Source: Bacteroidota bacterium (GTDB taxonomy: Bacteria > Bacteroidota > Bacteroidia > Bacteroidales > FEN-979). From it: DNA of 7,732 nt. Position numbers and translations under genes: made by a program. The notes under the pieces were generated by a model. The model did not search any database. It was not told the origin of the DNA and saw only the letters and a list, made by a program, of their open reading frames with translations. The stretch lies in NCBI GenBank assembly GCA_026391755.1, contig JAPLDN010000129.1:1-7732 (forward strand). Reading direction: 5' to 3'. This document shows positions 1 to 7,317 of this stretch, one piece after another (the first letter of the stretch is position 1; the number at the start of each line of letters is the position of its first letter).

Positions 1-1250
1 AACAGGGTGATCACAATAAGAGTTCCCGGCAGCCCCTCTTCGGCAAGCGGACCAATATATTCACTGTGTGCATTCCCGCGGTCACCGGCATTGGTGCTGA
101 TCAGCGTCTTCTCTTCAGAACTTTGAAATGGAGCATATTCAAATTGGTAGGTCCCGGGGCCGAATCCGAATACCGGTCTTTCCTTAAACATCCTGATTGC
201 CGAGGACCAGCGGTTTAACCGTTCAAGATTACTTGCATCCGTGCTTATGTTAGACATTGACTGCACATGCTCCATGAAATTCCCGGAAGTGCCCTGCTTG
301 TTCTTTGACAGTGAGTCCAGTATCTCGAACTGAAAAACATAGAAGATCAGTCCGCCCAACAGAAGAGTAAACACTATGTATTTGAACTTGATCCTGAACA
401 TAATGATAAGATAAAACATCAGGGCTATCACCAGGCTGATCCAGGCTGCCCGGCAGTATGAAAGGTAAAGGGCCATCAGCAGAAACAATAATACGATAAT
501 GGCGAAAAACCTGACGATACGTGAATATGATCTCGTAAATGTAATGCCTACGAACACAGGCACGAAAAGAGCCAGGATGGCTCCGTAGGCAGTGTGATCG
601 TTATAGAAAGGTGTCATTACCCAGTGGCCTGCATTCTCTTCGAAAGCCCAGAGGGAATGCTGGTAAGTTGTATATATGATAACAATGACAAGAGGAATCG
701 CATAAAGCCATACAAACAGCCTGATATTTTGTTTCTTCCTGAAAAGATGAATGGCAAATATGTAGAACGGGATGACAAACCACAGCCTGGCCAGCATGAA
801 TTTAAAAGAAACAACAGGGTACTGACTTGTTATACTGGTTATCAGTATCCAGAGAAACTGAAAGCCAATGATCATGGTCATGGGATGTTTCCAGACCTTT
901 GGATCAAAATTATTTTCGTAAAACAACTTTAAAATAAACAACAGTAACACCCCCATCATCAGCGGTTCGGTTGGCAGTGAGATCCCCACATTGAATTCAA
1001 ATTGCGTGAGGTTGACAGCCAGGGGTGTGCAAAATGTTATCAGTAATAAAACGTAATCAACACGGTAAAAGAAAATATAGAGGATAACCAGGCCAAGTGG
1101 CAAAAGCAGGGTATAATAAAAATTACGGTACACCATATAAGCATTCAGCAAAATGAACAAGCCGCTGATTGCGTAAAACAAAGTATACCTGGCATTCTCC
1201 CCTGTCAGGTAGCTCTTAATTTCTTCTATTTTATCCTTGCTGAGCTGCAT
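1..1250 (-). CDS. O-antigen polymerase/ligase family protein (Wzy_C), 3' end cut by window edge
   Basis: This is a multi-pass inner-membrane protein that would join polysaccharide repeat units in the periplasm (Wzy) or ligate finished chains to an acceptor (WaaL type). From ATG at 1250 the frame stays open for 416 codons to the left edge. Hydrophobic segments occupy about residues 22-75, 97-111, 125-140, 156-170, 178-195, 219-237, 247-264, 268-285 and 290-308. A long hydrophilic loop (about 310-405) follows, as in the Wzy_C/O-antigen ligase family. It holds ERPVFGFGPGTY (357-368) and NAHSEYIGPLAEEGLPG (393-409); H395 and R267 (YCRAAW) sit where this family has essential His and Arg residues. 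The start overlaps the end of the preceding wzz-like gene by 20 bp. Polymerase is favoured over ligase because flippase and Wzz-like genes lie in the same block, but sequence alone does not settle it. Confidence 0.88.
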   Translation of the reverse strand, partial: MQLSKDKIEEIKSYLTGENARYTLFYAISGLFILLNAYMVYRNFYYTLLLPLGLVILYIFFYRVDYVLLLITFCTPLAVNLTQFEFNVGISLPTEPLMMGVLLLFILKLFYENNFDPKVWKHPMTMIIGFQFLWILITSITSQYPVVSFKFMLARLWFVIPFYIFAIHLFRKKQNIRLFVWLYAIPLVIVIIYTTYQHSLWAFEENAGHWVMTPFYNDHTAYGAILALFVPVFVGITFTRSYSRIVRFFAIIVLLFLLMALYLSYCRAAWISLVIALMFYLIIMFRIKFKYIVFTLLLGGLIFYVFQFEILDSLSKNKQGTSGNFMEHVQSMSNISTDASNLERLNRWSSAIRMFKERPVFGFGPGTYQFEYAPFQSSEEKTLISTNAGDRGNAHSEYIGPLAEEGLPGTLIVITL

Positions 1251-2181
1251 TCCTGGAAGTTTGCTTCCTGTTTTCGATTATACTGGCAACGATGAGAGCA
1301 AGGAGTAAGGCAGCAAGAGTCGACATCACCACGATGAGCCAGCGAACGGGAAAAGATTTTTTATCGGCCGGGAAAGGTTTGCTAAGCAAATTTGCATGCG
1401 TATACTTCCGGTTATAATCCATCAAAGCCCTGTCGGCATCAAGTTTTAACTGGGCAAAAGTTCCTGATTCAGATCGTATCATTTCGTCAAGTTTCATGAC
1501 CTCACCACCATGCTCTTCAAGATTGCGCCTGTATTTCTGAACCTCGCTGCTGCCTTTATTCAGAAAATATGCACGCATCACTTCACGGGTTTGTCCTCCA
1601 TATTCCAAAATACCATATTTGGTTCCCAGCGCGACAACCTCTTTACCAAGAGAATCAATGTATTGTCGCTTTTTAGCCATAATATAATTGTAATTCTCAA
1701 CAACTTCACCGAATTTCTCCTTATGCAGTGATCTCACTTTTATGTTGTAGTAATTAACGATTGCCATCGCCATGTCAGATGCAATTTGCGGATCCGGATC
1801 CAGAACTTCAATCTCAACAGCTTCATTCGGGGTTTTCCCGATCTTCACCCGCTGTTCCCAGAAGAATACCATTGTGCTCATGAAGTATTCATAGGTGGAG
1901 TCGGTGCGCCAGTGTTTTGCAAGATTGAATTTATGGATCACACTATCGCGGATATCCTTTGAACCCAGCATCTGAATCATTTGCTCAGTCTCATTCTCAG
2001 TAGAGTAAGGGGAAATATTTGAAGGATAAACAACCGCATAGGATTTGTACAATGGAGTAATGAAGATCGGGCTTGAGAATAATACCGAAAGAAGGATTGC
2101 CGCTATGATAACGGCAAGAAGGTGATACTTCCATTTGATAACGAGATCAAGCAGCTTGACATTATTGAAGAAGTTATCCAT
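1231..2181 (-). CDS. Wzz-like polysaccharide chain-length regulator, second paralog
   Basis: The 316-residue protein has the layout of a Wzz/polysaccharide co-polymerase: a short cytoplasmic N-terminus, a first membrane segment (about 20-42), the conserved ITPLYKS junction (41-47), a periplasmic domain rich in helix and likely coiled coil (about 150-260), the proline-containing segment KKSFPVRW (274-281), and a second membrane segment (about 281-303). It ends about 13 residues later, so it lacks the Walker-motif tyrosine-kinase domain found on many BY-kinase co-polymerases. It would control the length of chains made by the polymerase encoded next. It aligns end to end with the upstream neighbour (2214-3260), with shared FITPxYKS, DPDPQIASD/DEDPQLAAD, GGxVM and KSxPxRWLI, so the two are tandem paralogs. 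The gap to that gene is 32 bp, and its 3' end overlaps the polymerase start by 20 bp. No clear ribosome binding site is seen. Confidence 0.9.
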   Translation of the reverse strand: MDNFFNNVKLLDLVIKWKYHLLAVIIAAILLSVLFSSPIFITPLYKSYAVVYPSNISPYSTENETEQMIQMLGSKDIRDSVIHKFNLAKHWRTDSTYEYFMSTMVFFWEQRVKIGKTPNEAVEIEVLDPDPQIASDMAMAIVNYYNIKVRSLHKEKFGEVVENYNYIMAKKRQYIDSLGKEVVALGTKYGILEYGGQTREVMRAYFLNKGSSEVQKYRRNLEEHGGEVMKLDEMIRSESGTFAQLKLDADRALMDYNRKYTHANLLSKPFPADKKSFPVRWLIVVMSTLAALLLALIVASIIENRKQTSRNAAQQG

Positions 2182-2213
2182 AAACTGAGATTTTTTCTGT
2201 TGTTCTGATTTTT

Positions 2214-3260
2214 TTATGACTGTCCCAGTTGGAAATTCTTCTGGGTATTGTAAGAATTTATCTTTTCCATGACCATGATCACGATCACTGCAAGGAATAA
2301 TGAAGAGACTGTAGAAACCAGCATGATGAGCCAGCGAATGGGATATGATTTCCTTTCAGCTTTATATGCGTCGCTTACCACAAATTTTACCGGCAGGCTT
2401 TCCTCAGCATCCACTTTGGCCTGCTTGTATTTGGCCTGCAAAACTGTAAGTTGTTCGGTCTTAAATTCCAGGGCATTTTTCAGCGACATATAAACACCGC
2501 CGTATTTTCCGAGCACATCCAGTTTTTTTTGAATTGCAGCCTGGGCGTTTCTGTTGCCTGATGTAATGTTAATGGCCAGTTGCTGGTTCAATACTTCCGA
2601 CTGGTATTCAACATCATTAATACCAAGCGAGCCTAATTTTACAAGAGAATCGACAATATTACTAAGTTCCTTCTGGAGGTCATTATATTCTGTTTCAACA
2701 ATATGAAGTCCTTTTACCGATCGCTGTCTTTGCATCTCATTCTTAACCGTGTCGAGGAGGCATGAAATCCCGTTTGCTATATCGGCAGCAAGCTGTGGGT
2801 CTTCATCGTAAACAGTGATCTGAACCGCCATAAACTCGGTACGGCGAAAACTGATGTTATCTTCGTATTCTTTATAAAGTTTTGAATACTTGTAATGGGA
2901 AGATGTGTCTATCCCATAATGATCCATCAGGTGAAATTTATTGATAATGCGCTCACGGATACGGCTCGAATTAAGTATCTGAAGAAGCTGTTCGGCCTGT
3001 TCCTGCTCTCCTATTTCCACTAGATCCTGACCTTTGGAATACTGTGCGCTCAGAAGCGCTTTTGAAATAGAACTTGTGCTGGCAGGAAACATGATAACCG
3101 TGGATTTGTATTTGGGCGTAATGAACCATGGCAGTGAGAAAAACCAGGAACCAAACAATGCGCATAGCATAACAATGAACAGTGGCTTCCTCCACTTGTA
3201 GAGAAAGATCACCAGGTTGGAGGAATTAAATTCTTCCGTTTTTTTTTCGTTACCGTCCAT
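2214..3260 (-). CDS. Wzz-like polysaccharide chain-length regulator, first paralog
   Basis: This 348-residue inner-membrane protein is of the Wzz/co-polymerase family. It has membrane segments at about 25-47 and 309-331, the FITPKYKS junction (46-53), a coiled-coil-prone periplasmic region (about 180-285), and the AERKSYPIRW segment (301-310) before the second membrane span. Like its neighbour it has no cytoplasmic kinase domain. Relative to the neighbour it carries an extra stretch of about 25 residues after the first strand region (about 66-90). I chose ATG at 3260. A TTG at 3305 would add 15 residues, but it lies upstream of the transcription start predicted from the promoter at 3284-3313, and the shorter form better matches the length of the paralog's N-terminus. 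Codons 4-8 contain a run of nine A's (3239-3247), a possible slippage site. The substrate chain is unknown. Confidence 0.88.
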   Translation of the reverse strand: MDGNEKKTEEFNSSNLVIFLYKWRKPLFIVMLCALFGSWFFSLPWFITPKYKSTVIMFPASTSSISKALLSAQYSKGQDLVEIGEQEQAEQLLQILNSSRIRERIINKFHLMDHYGIDTSSHYKYSKLYKEYEDNISFRRTEFMAVQITVYDEDPQLAADIANGISCLLDTVKNEMQRQRSVKGLHIVETEYNDLQKELSNIVDSLVKLGSLGINDVEYQSEVLNQQLAINITSGNRNAQAAIQKKLDVLGKYGGVYMSLKNALEFKTEQLTVLQAKYKQAKVDAEESLPVKFVVSDAYKAERKSYPIRWLIMLVSTVSSLFLAVIVIMVMEKINSYNTQKNFQLGQS

Positions 3261-3283
3261 AGGGATGGGGATGAAATTTGTTT

Positions 3284-3313
3284 CAAAGGTAGGCAAATTT
3301 ACCAATAGAACAA
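3284..3313 (-). promoter_or_regulatory. Putative Bacteroidota-type promoter before the first wzz-like gene
   Basis: On the minus strand TTG (3313-3311) is followed, after 19 bases, by TACCTTTG (3291-3284). This fits the -33 TTG and -7 TAnnTTTG consensus described for Bacteroides and Flavobacterium, with spacing in the usual range. Transcription would start near 3277-3279, leaving a leader of roughly 17-19 nt before ATG 3260. The site lies in the gap after the flippase gene, so it would let the wzz-wzz-wzy genes be expressed apart from the flippase. It is a pattern match only. Confidence 0.5.
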
Positions 3314-3320
3314 TAAGCGT

Positions 3321-3338
3321 GGGTCAAGAGGGTCAATA
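3321..3338. repeat. Tandem 9-bp direct repeat (GGGTCAAGA / GGGTCAATA)
   Basis: Two adjacent 9-bp units, differing at one position (position 8), lie between the flippase stop codon (3341-3339) and the -33 element of the putative promoter (7 bp away). The place would suit a regulator binding site, but two short units can arise by chance, and I know of no regulator that binds this motif. Confidence 0.3.
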
Positions 3339-4811
3339 TCAACGCTCACTGCGGAGAATCCTGAGCAGGGACCCAACACTCCATAATTTTAACAAGACTG
3401 ACAGGAGGACCGAGGCAATGACCATGAGCAGGAAGCCTCCTACCCAGCTCAGATGGCCGGGGATAAAAGAAAGATGCACGGGGTACATCCGTGAAACGAC
3501 ATTGATTAAAATAACGCCGAGAATATATAAAAGCAAGGTGAAGAGATAGCGATAGTTAGGTCTCAGTTTAAAAACCTTAACGGCAACTAATACCTGAACA
3601 AAGGCTGTTGTGAACTGGGTGATAAGGCTGGCATACGCCGATCCGATTGCCAGGAATTTCGGTATCAGGAAAAAATTACAGGAAAAACTGATCAGCAATC
3701 CGCAGCAGGCAATGATGTTAAGTTCCTTGAGATTGCCATTGGCAGTAAGGAGTGTGCCGAAAATATAGGTTGTTGAAACCGCGATAAATCCGCCCATCAG
3801 GATCTGGAATACATGTGCCGAATCATGAAGATGGGCATTGTAAAGTAAAGCCATTAATTCATTGCTGTAAAAAAACGAACCCAGGGCAATCAGGATGGCC
3901 GGTGTAATTATCATGGTAAATGACAGTTTCACCATATACTCAATGTTCTCCTTATGTTTGATCATCTTCGAAAAGACAGGGATCAGCAAGACCGAAAAGA
4001 GATAGGCGATCATATTCACAGCGTCAAAAATGCGGAAACCCGATGCATAAATACCAGCCTGTTCATTACCTTTTGCTTTATCAAGAAGGATGCCCAGCAT
4101 AACCGGGTCAAGCCTGTTATAGAAGGTCATGAACAGAACCAGCAAAGCAAAAGGGGCGCTTTGCTTCATGATCATCAGGAAAAAAGGCCAGTTCCAGTTA
4201 AACCGCCTGAACTTCGCTTTTTTAACGACAATCATCAGGGCTGTAAGGGCTGTGAATATATAGGCAGCGGTTTGGGAATAAACGAACCACTCTATCCTGA
4301 AAGGGGTCGAGGTGACATGCCCCCATAACAGCACACCGCAGAAGAGTATCATCAGCATACGGTCGAGCACCGAAAGAAAACTGTCGGTCTTGAACATCAA
4401 AAGCCCCGAAATATTGGACCTCAGGTACAGGATAAAGGAAATCAGGAACTGGTTAAATGCAAGTACGGCAAGGAGCTTAAGTTGTTCGGGATTGTATTTC
4501 CAGATTGCGACGAAAAAAGTGACCCCCAGGTACAGGAACGCAAGCAGCAGTTTCATTAGCAGAATGCCCGAAAAATGCTTGCTCAGCAAATGATGATTCT
4601 GGGCTATATTCCTGTTATTGAAATTGGTTATGCCCAGGTCAAGCAAAATGTTGAAAAGAAATGAAAAATTGAATACGACAAAGTAGAATCCAAAAGCTTC
4701 TACTCCCACAAGGTTTTGCACTGTCCTGTCAATGCCAAATACCCAGAAAGGCTTGATAAGCAGATTGAGAAATAGCAGCAAACTAAGGTTTGTCAGGAAT
4801 TTCCGTTGCAT
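3339..4811 (-). CDS. Wzx-type polysaccharide flippase (PST/MOP superfamily)
   Basis: The 490-residue, very hydrophobic protein has about 12-14 membrane spans, which is the usual size for a Wzx/polysaccharide biosynthesis transporter. Such proteins move undecaprenyl-linked oligosaccharide units from the cytoplasmic to the periplasmic face of the inner membrane. Family-like features are the N-terminal segment ending LLDLGITNFNNRNIAQ (56-71), the central YNRLDPVMLG (231-240), and AGIYASGFRIFDAVN (252-266), all typical of the PST branch, where the RxDxxML and AGxYxxxxR motifs recur. ATG at 4811 is the natural start, with the first span following directly. It appears to be the first gene of the minus-strand polysaccharide block; 78 bp separate it from the first wzz-like gene. 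The sugar it carries cannot be told from sequence. Confidence 0.9.
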   Translation of the reverse strand: MQRKFLTNLSLLLFLNLLIKPFWVFGIDRTVQNLVGVEAFGFYFVVFNFSFLFNILLDLGITNFNNRNIAQNHHLLSKHFSGILLMKLLLAFLYLGVTFFVAIWKYNPEQLKLLAVLAFNQFLISFILYLRSNISGLLMFKTDSFLSVLDRMLMILFCGVLLWGHVTSTPFRIEWFVYSQTAAYIFTALTALMIVVKKAKFRRFNWNWPFFLMIMKQSAPFALLVLFMTFYNRLDPVMLGILLDKAKGNEQAGIYASGFRIFDAVNMIAYLFSVLLIPVFSKMIKHKENIEYMVKLSFTMIITPAILIALGSFFYSNELMALLYNAHLHDSAHVFQILMGGFIAVSTTYIFGTLLTANGNLKELNIIACCGLLISFSCNFFLIPKFLAIGSAYASLITQFTTAFVQVLVAVKVFKLRPNYRYLFTLLLYILGVILINVVSRMYPVHLSFIPGHLSWVGGFLLMVIASVLLSVLLKLWSVGSLLRILRSER

Positions 4812-4836
4812 CTGATTTCAATTTTCCTGATCCTGC

Positions 4837-4850
4837 GGGAATATTTTCCC
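4837..4850. repeat. Short inverted repeat in the divergent gap
   Basis: GGGAA and TTCCC form a 5-bp perfect stem around a 4-base TATT loop. The repeat sits about 26 bp before the flippase start and inside its predicted leader. It might be an operator or a small leader hairpin. The stem is too short and lacks a following T-run, so it is not a terminator. The rest of the gap (4812-4901) is AT-rich. Confidence 0.25.
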
Positions 4851-4884
4851 ACACAATCATTGAAAAATATTATGATATTTGTGA

Positions 4885-4918
4885 CAAAGTTAAACAATTC
4901 GATGAATATTGCTGTCAA
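4885..4918 (-). promoter_or_regulatory. Putative promoter for the flippase, overlapping the glycosyltransferase start
   Basis: On the minus strand TAACTTTG (4892-4885) matches the Bacteroidota -7 element TAnnTTTG exactly. TTG at 4918-4916 lies 23 bases upstream of it, at the long end of accepted spacing. Transcription would begin near 4878 and give a leader of about 66 nt before ATG 4811. The element overlaps the first codons of the divergent glycosyltransferase (ATG 4902). A weaker plus-strand candidate, GATATTTG at 4874-4881, has one mismatch and no TTG at proper distance. Confidence 0.38.
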
Positions 4919-6029
4919 TACCCGCTTGCTGATCCGCAACAGACTTGAAGGGATAGGATGGTTTACTTTTGAATCTCTGAAGCGCATCACCAGCCAGCAT
5001 CCTGAACATCGTTTTTATTTTATTTTTGACCGCGAATATGATGCGGAATTTTTATTTTCGGATAATGTCACACCTGTTATTCAATATCCCCACGCACGGC
5101 ACCCTTTCCTTTATTACTGGTGGTTTGAACTCACTCTTCCGGGGCTTTTTAAAAAGCTGAAACCCGATCTATTTCTTTCGCCCGACGGCTATCTCTCGCT
5201 CAAAACTGATGTGAAGTCCATGGCGGTTTTCCATGACCTTAATTTTGAGCACTACCCCCAGGATCTTCCTTTCTGGACAAGGCGTTACTACCGTTACTAT
5301 TTTCCCAGGTATGCTGAGCGGGCAGCAAGGATTGCAACTGTATCAGAATTTTCGAAAGAAGACATTGTAAGGCAATATCATGTTGACCCTGCCAAGATCG
5401 ATGTTGTGTACGACGGGTACAATGAAGCCTATCATCCGTTGAGCGAGGAAGAAAGAAGCAAAACCAGGGAGGAGTATTCCGACGGTTGCCCGTACTTTGT
5501 TTTTATCGGTTCGCTTCATCCCCGTAAAAACCTGGCTAACCTGTTCCGGGCTTTCGATCTCTTTAAAAAATCGAATCCTTCGGAGGTTAAGCTCCTGATC
5601 GTTGGCGCGAAGAAATGGTGGACCAGCGACATTGACATGGCTTTCCAGGAAATGGTTTTTTCTGATGATGTAGTGTTTATTGGCCGACTGGAGATAGATG
5701 AGCTTGTTAGTGTGCTTGGTTCTGCGCTAGCCCTGACTTATGTCTCGTATTTCGAAGGCTTTGGCATTCCCATTGTTGAAGCGTTCCGCTGCGACGTGCC
5801 AGTGATCACGTCAAAGGTGACCTCTATGCCTGAAGTGGCCGGGGATGCAGCTCTGTACGTCGATCCTTTCAGCCCTGAAAGTATTTCGGACGCCCTTTAC
5901 AAGATTGCGAATTATGAGAGTATCCGCCAGGACCTTATCATTCGTGGCAGGAAGAGGAAAGACCTGTTTAACTGGCAGAAGACTGCCGACCGCCTCTGGG
6001 AATCCATTGAAAAGGCTCTTAAATCCTGA
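4902..6029 (+). CDS. GT4-type glycosyltransferase (GT-B fold)
   Basis: The 375-residue protein would transfer a sugar, probably from a nucleotide donor such as GDP-mannose or a related sugar, onto a growing lipid-linked glycan at the cytoplasmic membrane face. The N-terminal domain has RNRLEGIGWFTFE (12-24), with the glycine-rich loop seen in GT4 mannosyltransferases, and FHDLNFEHYP (110-119). The donor-binding C-terminal domain has FIGSLHPRKN (201-210, R208/K209 for phosphate contact) and the EX7E motif E285-GFGIPIV-E293. MPEVAGDAALYVDP (309-322) is also typical. I chose ATG 4902 because MNIAVNTR starts the fold at once; the frame is open back to an ATG at 4806, but the extra 32 residues resemble no family N-terminus and would overlap the flippase start. 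purD follows after 6 bp. The exact donor and acceptor cannot be read from sequence. Confidence 0.88.
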   Translation: MNIAVNTRLLIRNRLEGIGWFTFESLKRITSQHPEHRFYFIFDREYDAEFLFSDNVTPVIQYPHARHPFLYYWWFELTLPGLFKKLKPDLFLSPDGYLSLKTDVKSMAVFHDLNFEHYPQDLPFWTRRYYRYYFPRYAERAARIATVSEFSKEDIVRQYHVDPAKIDVVYDGYNEAYHPLSEEERSKTREEYSDGCPYFVFIGSLHPRKNLANLFRAFDLFKKSNPSEVKLLIVGAKKWWTSDIDMAFQEMVFSDDVVFIGRLEIDELVSVLGSALALTYVSYFEGFGIPIVEAFRCDVPVITSKVTSMPEVAGDAALYVDPFSPESISDALYKIANYESIRQDLIIRGRKRKDLFNWQKTADRLWESIEKALKS

Positions 6030-6035
6030 TCGTAT

Positions 6036-7307
6036 ATGAAAATCCTTCTACTTGGCTCAGGGGGCAGGGAACATGCCCTCGCATGGAAAATATCGCAAAG
6101 CCCCCTCTTAAGGCAACTGTTTATTGCCCCCGGAAATGCCGGTACGTCCCGGTTCGGGGATAATGTTCCCCTTTCGGTAAATGACTTTGCCGGCATCAGG
6201 AAATTCGTTTTGGATACCCGTATTGATATGCTTGTAGTAGGACCTGAAGATCCCCTGGTTAAAGGCATTCACGATTTCTTCCTGGCCGATCCGGAGCTTC
6301 GCAGGATCCCTGTTATTGGACCAACTGCAGCTGCGGCCCGGCTTGAAGGCAGCAAAGACTTCGCAAAACAGTTTATGGTCCGCCATGCGATCCCCACAGC
6401 AGCATATAAAACCTTCGATTCCACAAGGCTTGAAGAAGGCATAAAATTCATACATTCCTTAAAGCCCCCTTATGTGTTAAAGGCCGACGGACTGGCTGCA
6501 GGCAAGGGAGTAGTGATCTGCCAGTCGGAAGAAGAAGCCCTGAATGAGCTTACCGCCATGCTGAGGGATGCCAAGTTCGGACAAGCTTCGGCCCGGGTTG
6601 TCGTCGAGGAGTTCCTTTCAGGAATTGAGTGCTCTTGTTTCGTGATCACCGACGGGAATTCCTACCTGGTCCTTCCGGAAGCAAAGGATTATAAAAAAAT
6701 AGGAGAAGGCGATACCGGACCCAATACCGGGGGCATGGGCTCTGTATCCCCCGTATCTTTTGCCGATGAGGCTTTCCTGAAGAAAGTTGAAGAACGCATA
6801 CTGAAGCCGACCATCGAAGGACTGAAAAAAGACGGTCTCGATTATACGGGCTTTATTTTTGCCGGGCTGATGAACGTTAAGGGAGATCCTTTCGTAATAG
6901 AATATAACTGCCGTTTGGGGGATCCCGAAACCGAGTCGGTGATCCCGAGGATTAAAAACGATTTTATAGAATTACTGAAAGCTGTAACAGAAAGAAAGCT
7001 GGAAGAACACACCATTCAAATTGATCCGGGGGTATGTACTACAGTCATGCTGGTTTCCAAAGGGTACCCCGATGCCTATGAAAAAGGCAAAATTATAAGT
7101 GGTGAAAAGACCGTTAAAGGGTCCTTCGTGTTTCATGCCGGAACGGCTATGAAGCAAGGCGAACTAATCACCAACGGAGGAAGAGTCATTGCAGTGACCT
7201 CCCTGGGAAACAGCATGCATGAAGCGCTTGCTCTCACCTACTGCAATGCTGAAAAAATTGAATTTGAGGGCAGGTACTACAGAAAGGATATCGGGTTTGA
7301 TTTATAA
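6036..7307 (+). CDS. purD: Phosphoribosylamine-glycine ligase (GAR synthetase)
   Basis: PurD makes glycinamide ribonucleotide from 5-phosphoribosylamine, glycine and ATP, the second step of de novo purine synthesis, in the cytosol. The 423-residue protein is full length for the family. It shows the N-terminal GSGGREHALAWK (7-18), the ATP-grasp segments LKADGLAAGKGVVI (148-161) and VVVEEFLSGIECS (188-200), the signature GDTGPNTGGMGSVSP (225-239), and the metal/nucleotide site EYNCRLGDPETE (289-300), where E289 and N291 are the expected metal ligands. The C-terminal domain (about 330-420) is intact, with FHAGT (366-370) and GGRV (381-384). No key residue is missing. It starts 6 bp after the glycosyltransferase stop, so co-transcription is likely, although purD genes more often sit with other pur genes or alone. 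No Shine-Dalgarno sequence or separate promoter is evident. Confidence 0.98.
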   Translation: MKILLLGSGGREHALAWKISQSPLLRQLFIAPGNAGTSRFGDNVPLSVNDFAGIRKFVLDTRIDMLVVGPEDPLVKGIHDFFLADPELRRIPVIGPTAAAARLEGSKDFAKQFMVRHAIPTAAYKTFDSTRLEEGIKFIHSLKPPYVLKADGLAAGKGVVICQSEEEALNELTAMLRDAKFGQASARVVVEEFLSGIECSCFVITDGNSYLVLPEAKDYKKIGEGDTGPNTGGMGSVSPVSFADEAFLKKVEERILKPTIEGLKKDGLDYTGFIFAGLMNVKGDPFVIEYNCRLGDPETESVIPRIKNDFIELLKAVTERKLEEHTIQIDPGVCTTVMLVSKGYPDAYEKGKIISGEKTVKGSFVFHAGTAMKQGELITNGGRVIAVTSLGNSMHEALALTYCNAEKIEFEGRYYRKDIGFDL

Positions 7308-7317
7308 TTCCTAAGAC

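Noticed and set aside
594..932. Open frame of 112 codons on the plus strand
   Set aside because: It lies wholly within the O-antigen polymerase gene on the opposite strand, which has clear membrane spans and family motifs; the plus-strand product resembles nothing and is a shadow frame.
3261..3305. TTG start adding 15 residues to the first wzz-like protein
   Set aside because: The predicted transcript begins downstream of it, ATG 3260 is available, and the paralog has a similarly short N-terminus.
3217..3549. Plus-strand frame across the flippase/wzz gap
   Set aside because: It covers parts of two convincing minus-strand genes and the promoter-bearing gap; its product is low in recognisable structure.
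4837..4850. Inverted repeat as a transcription terminator
   Set aside because: The stem is only 5 bp with no T-run after it, and it lies between divergent genes where no transcript needs to end.
4806..4901. Upstream ATG giving a 32-residue extension of the glycosyltransferase
   Set aside because: It would overlap the divergent flippase start, covers the likely promoter region, and the fold clearly begins at MNIAVNTR from 4902.
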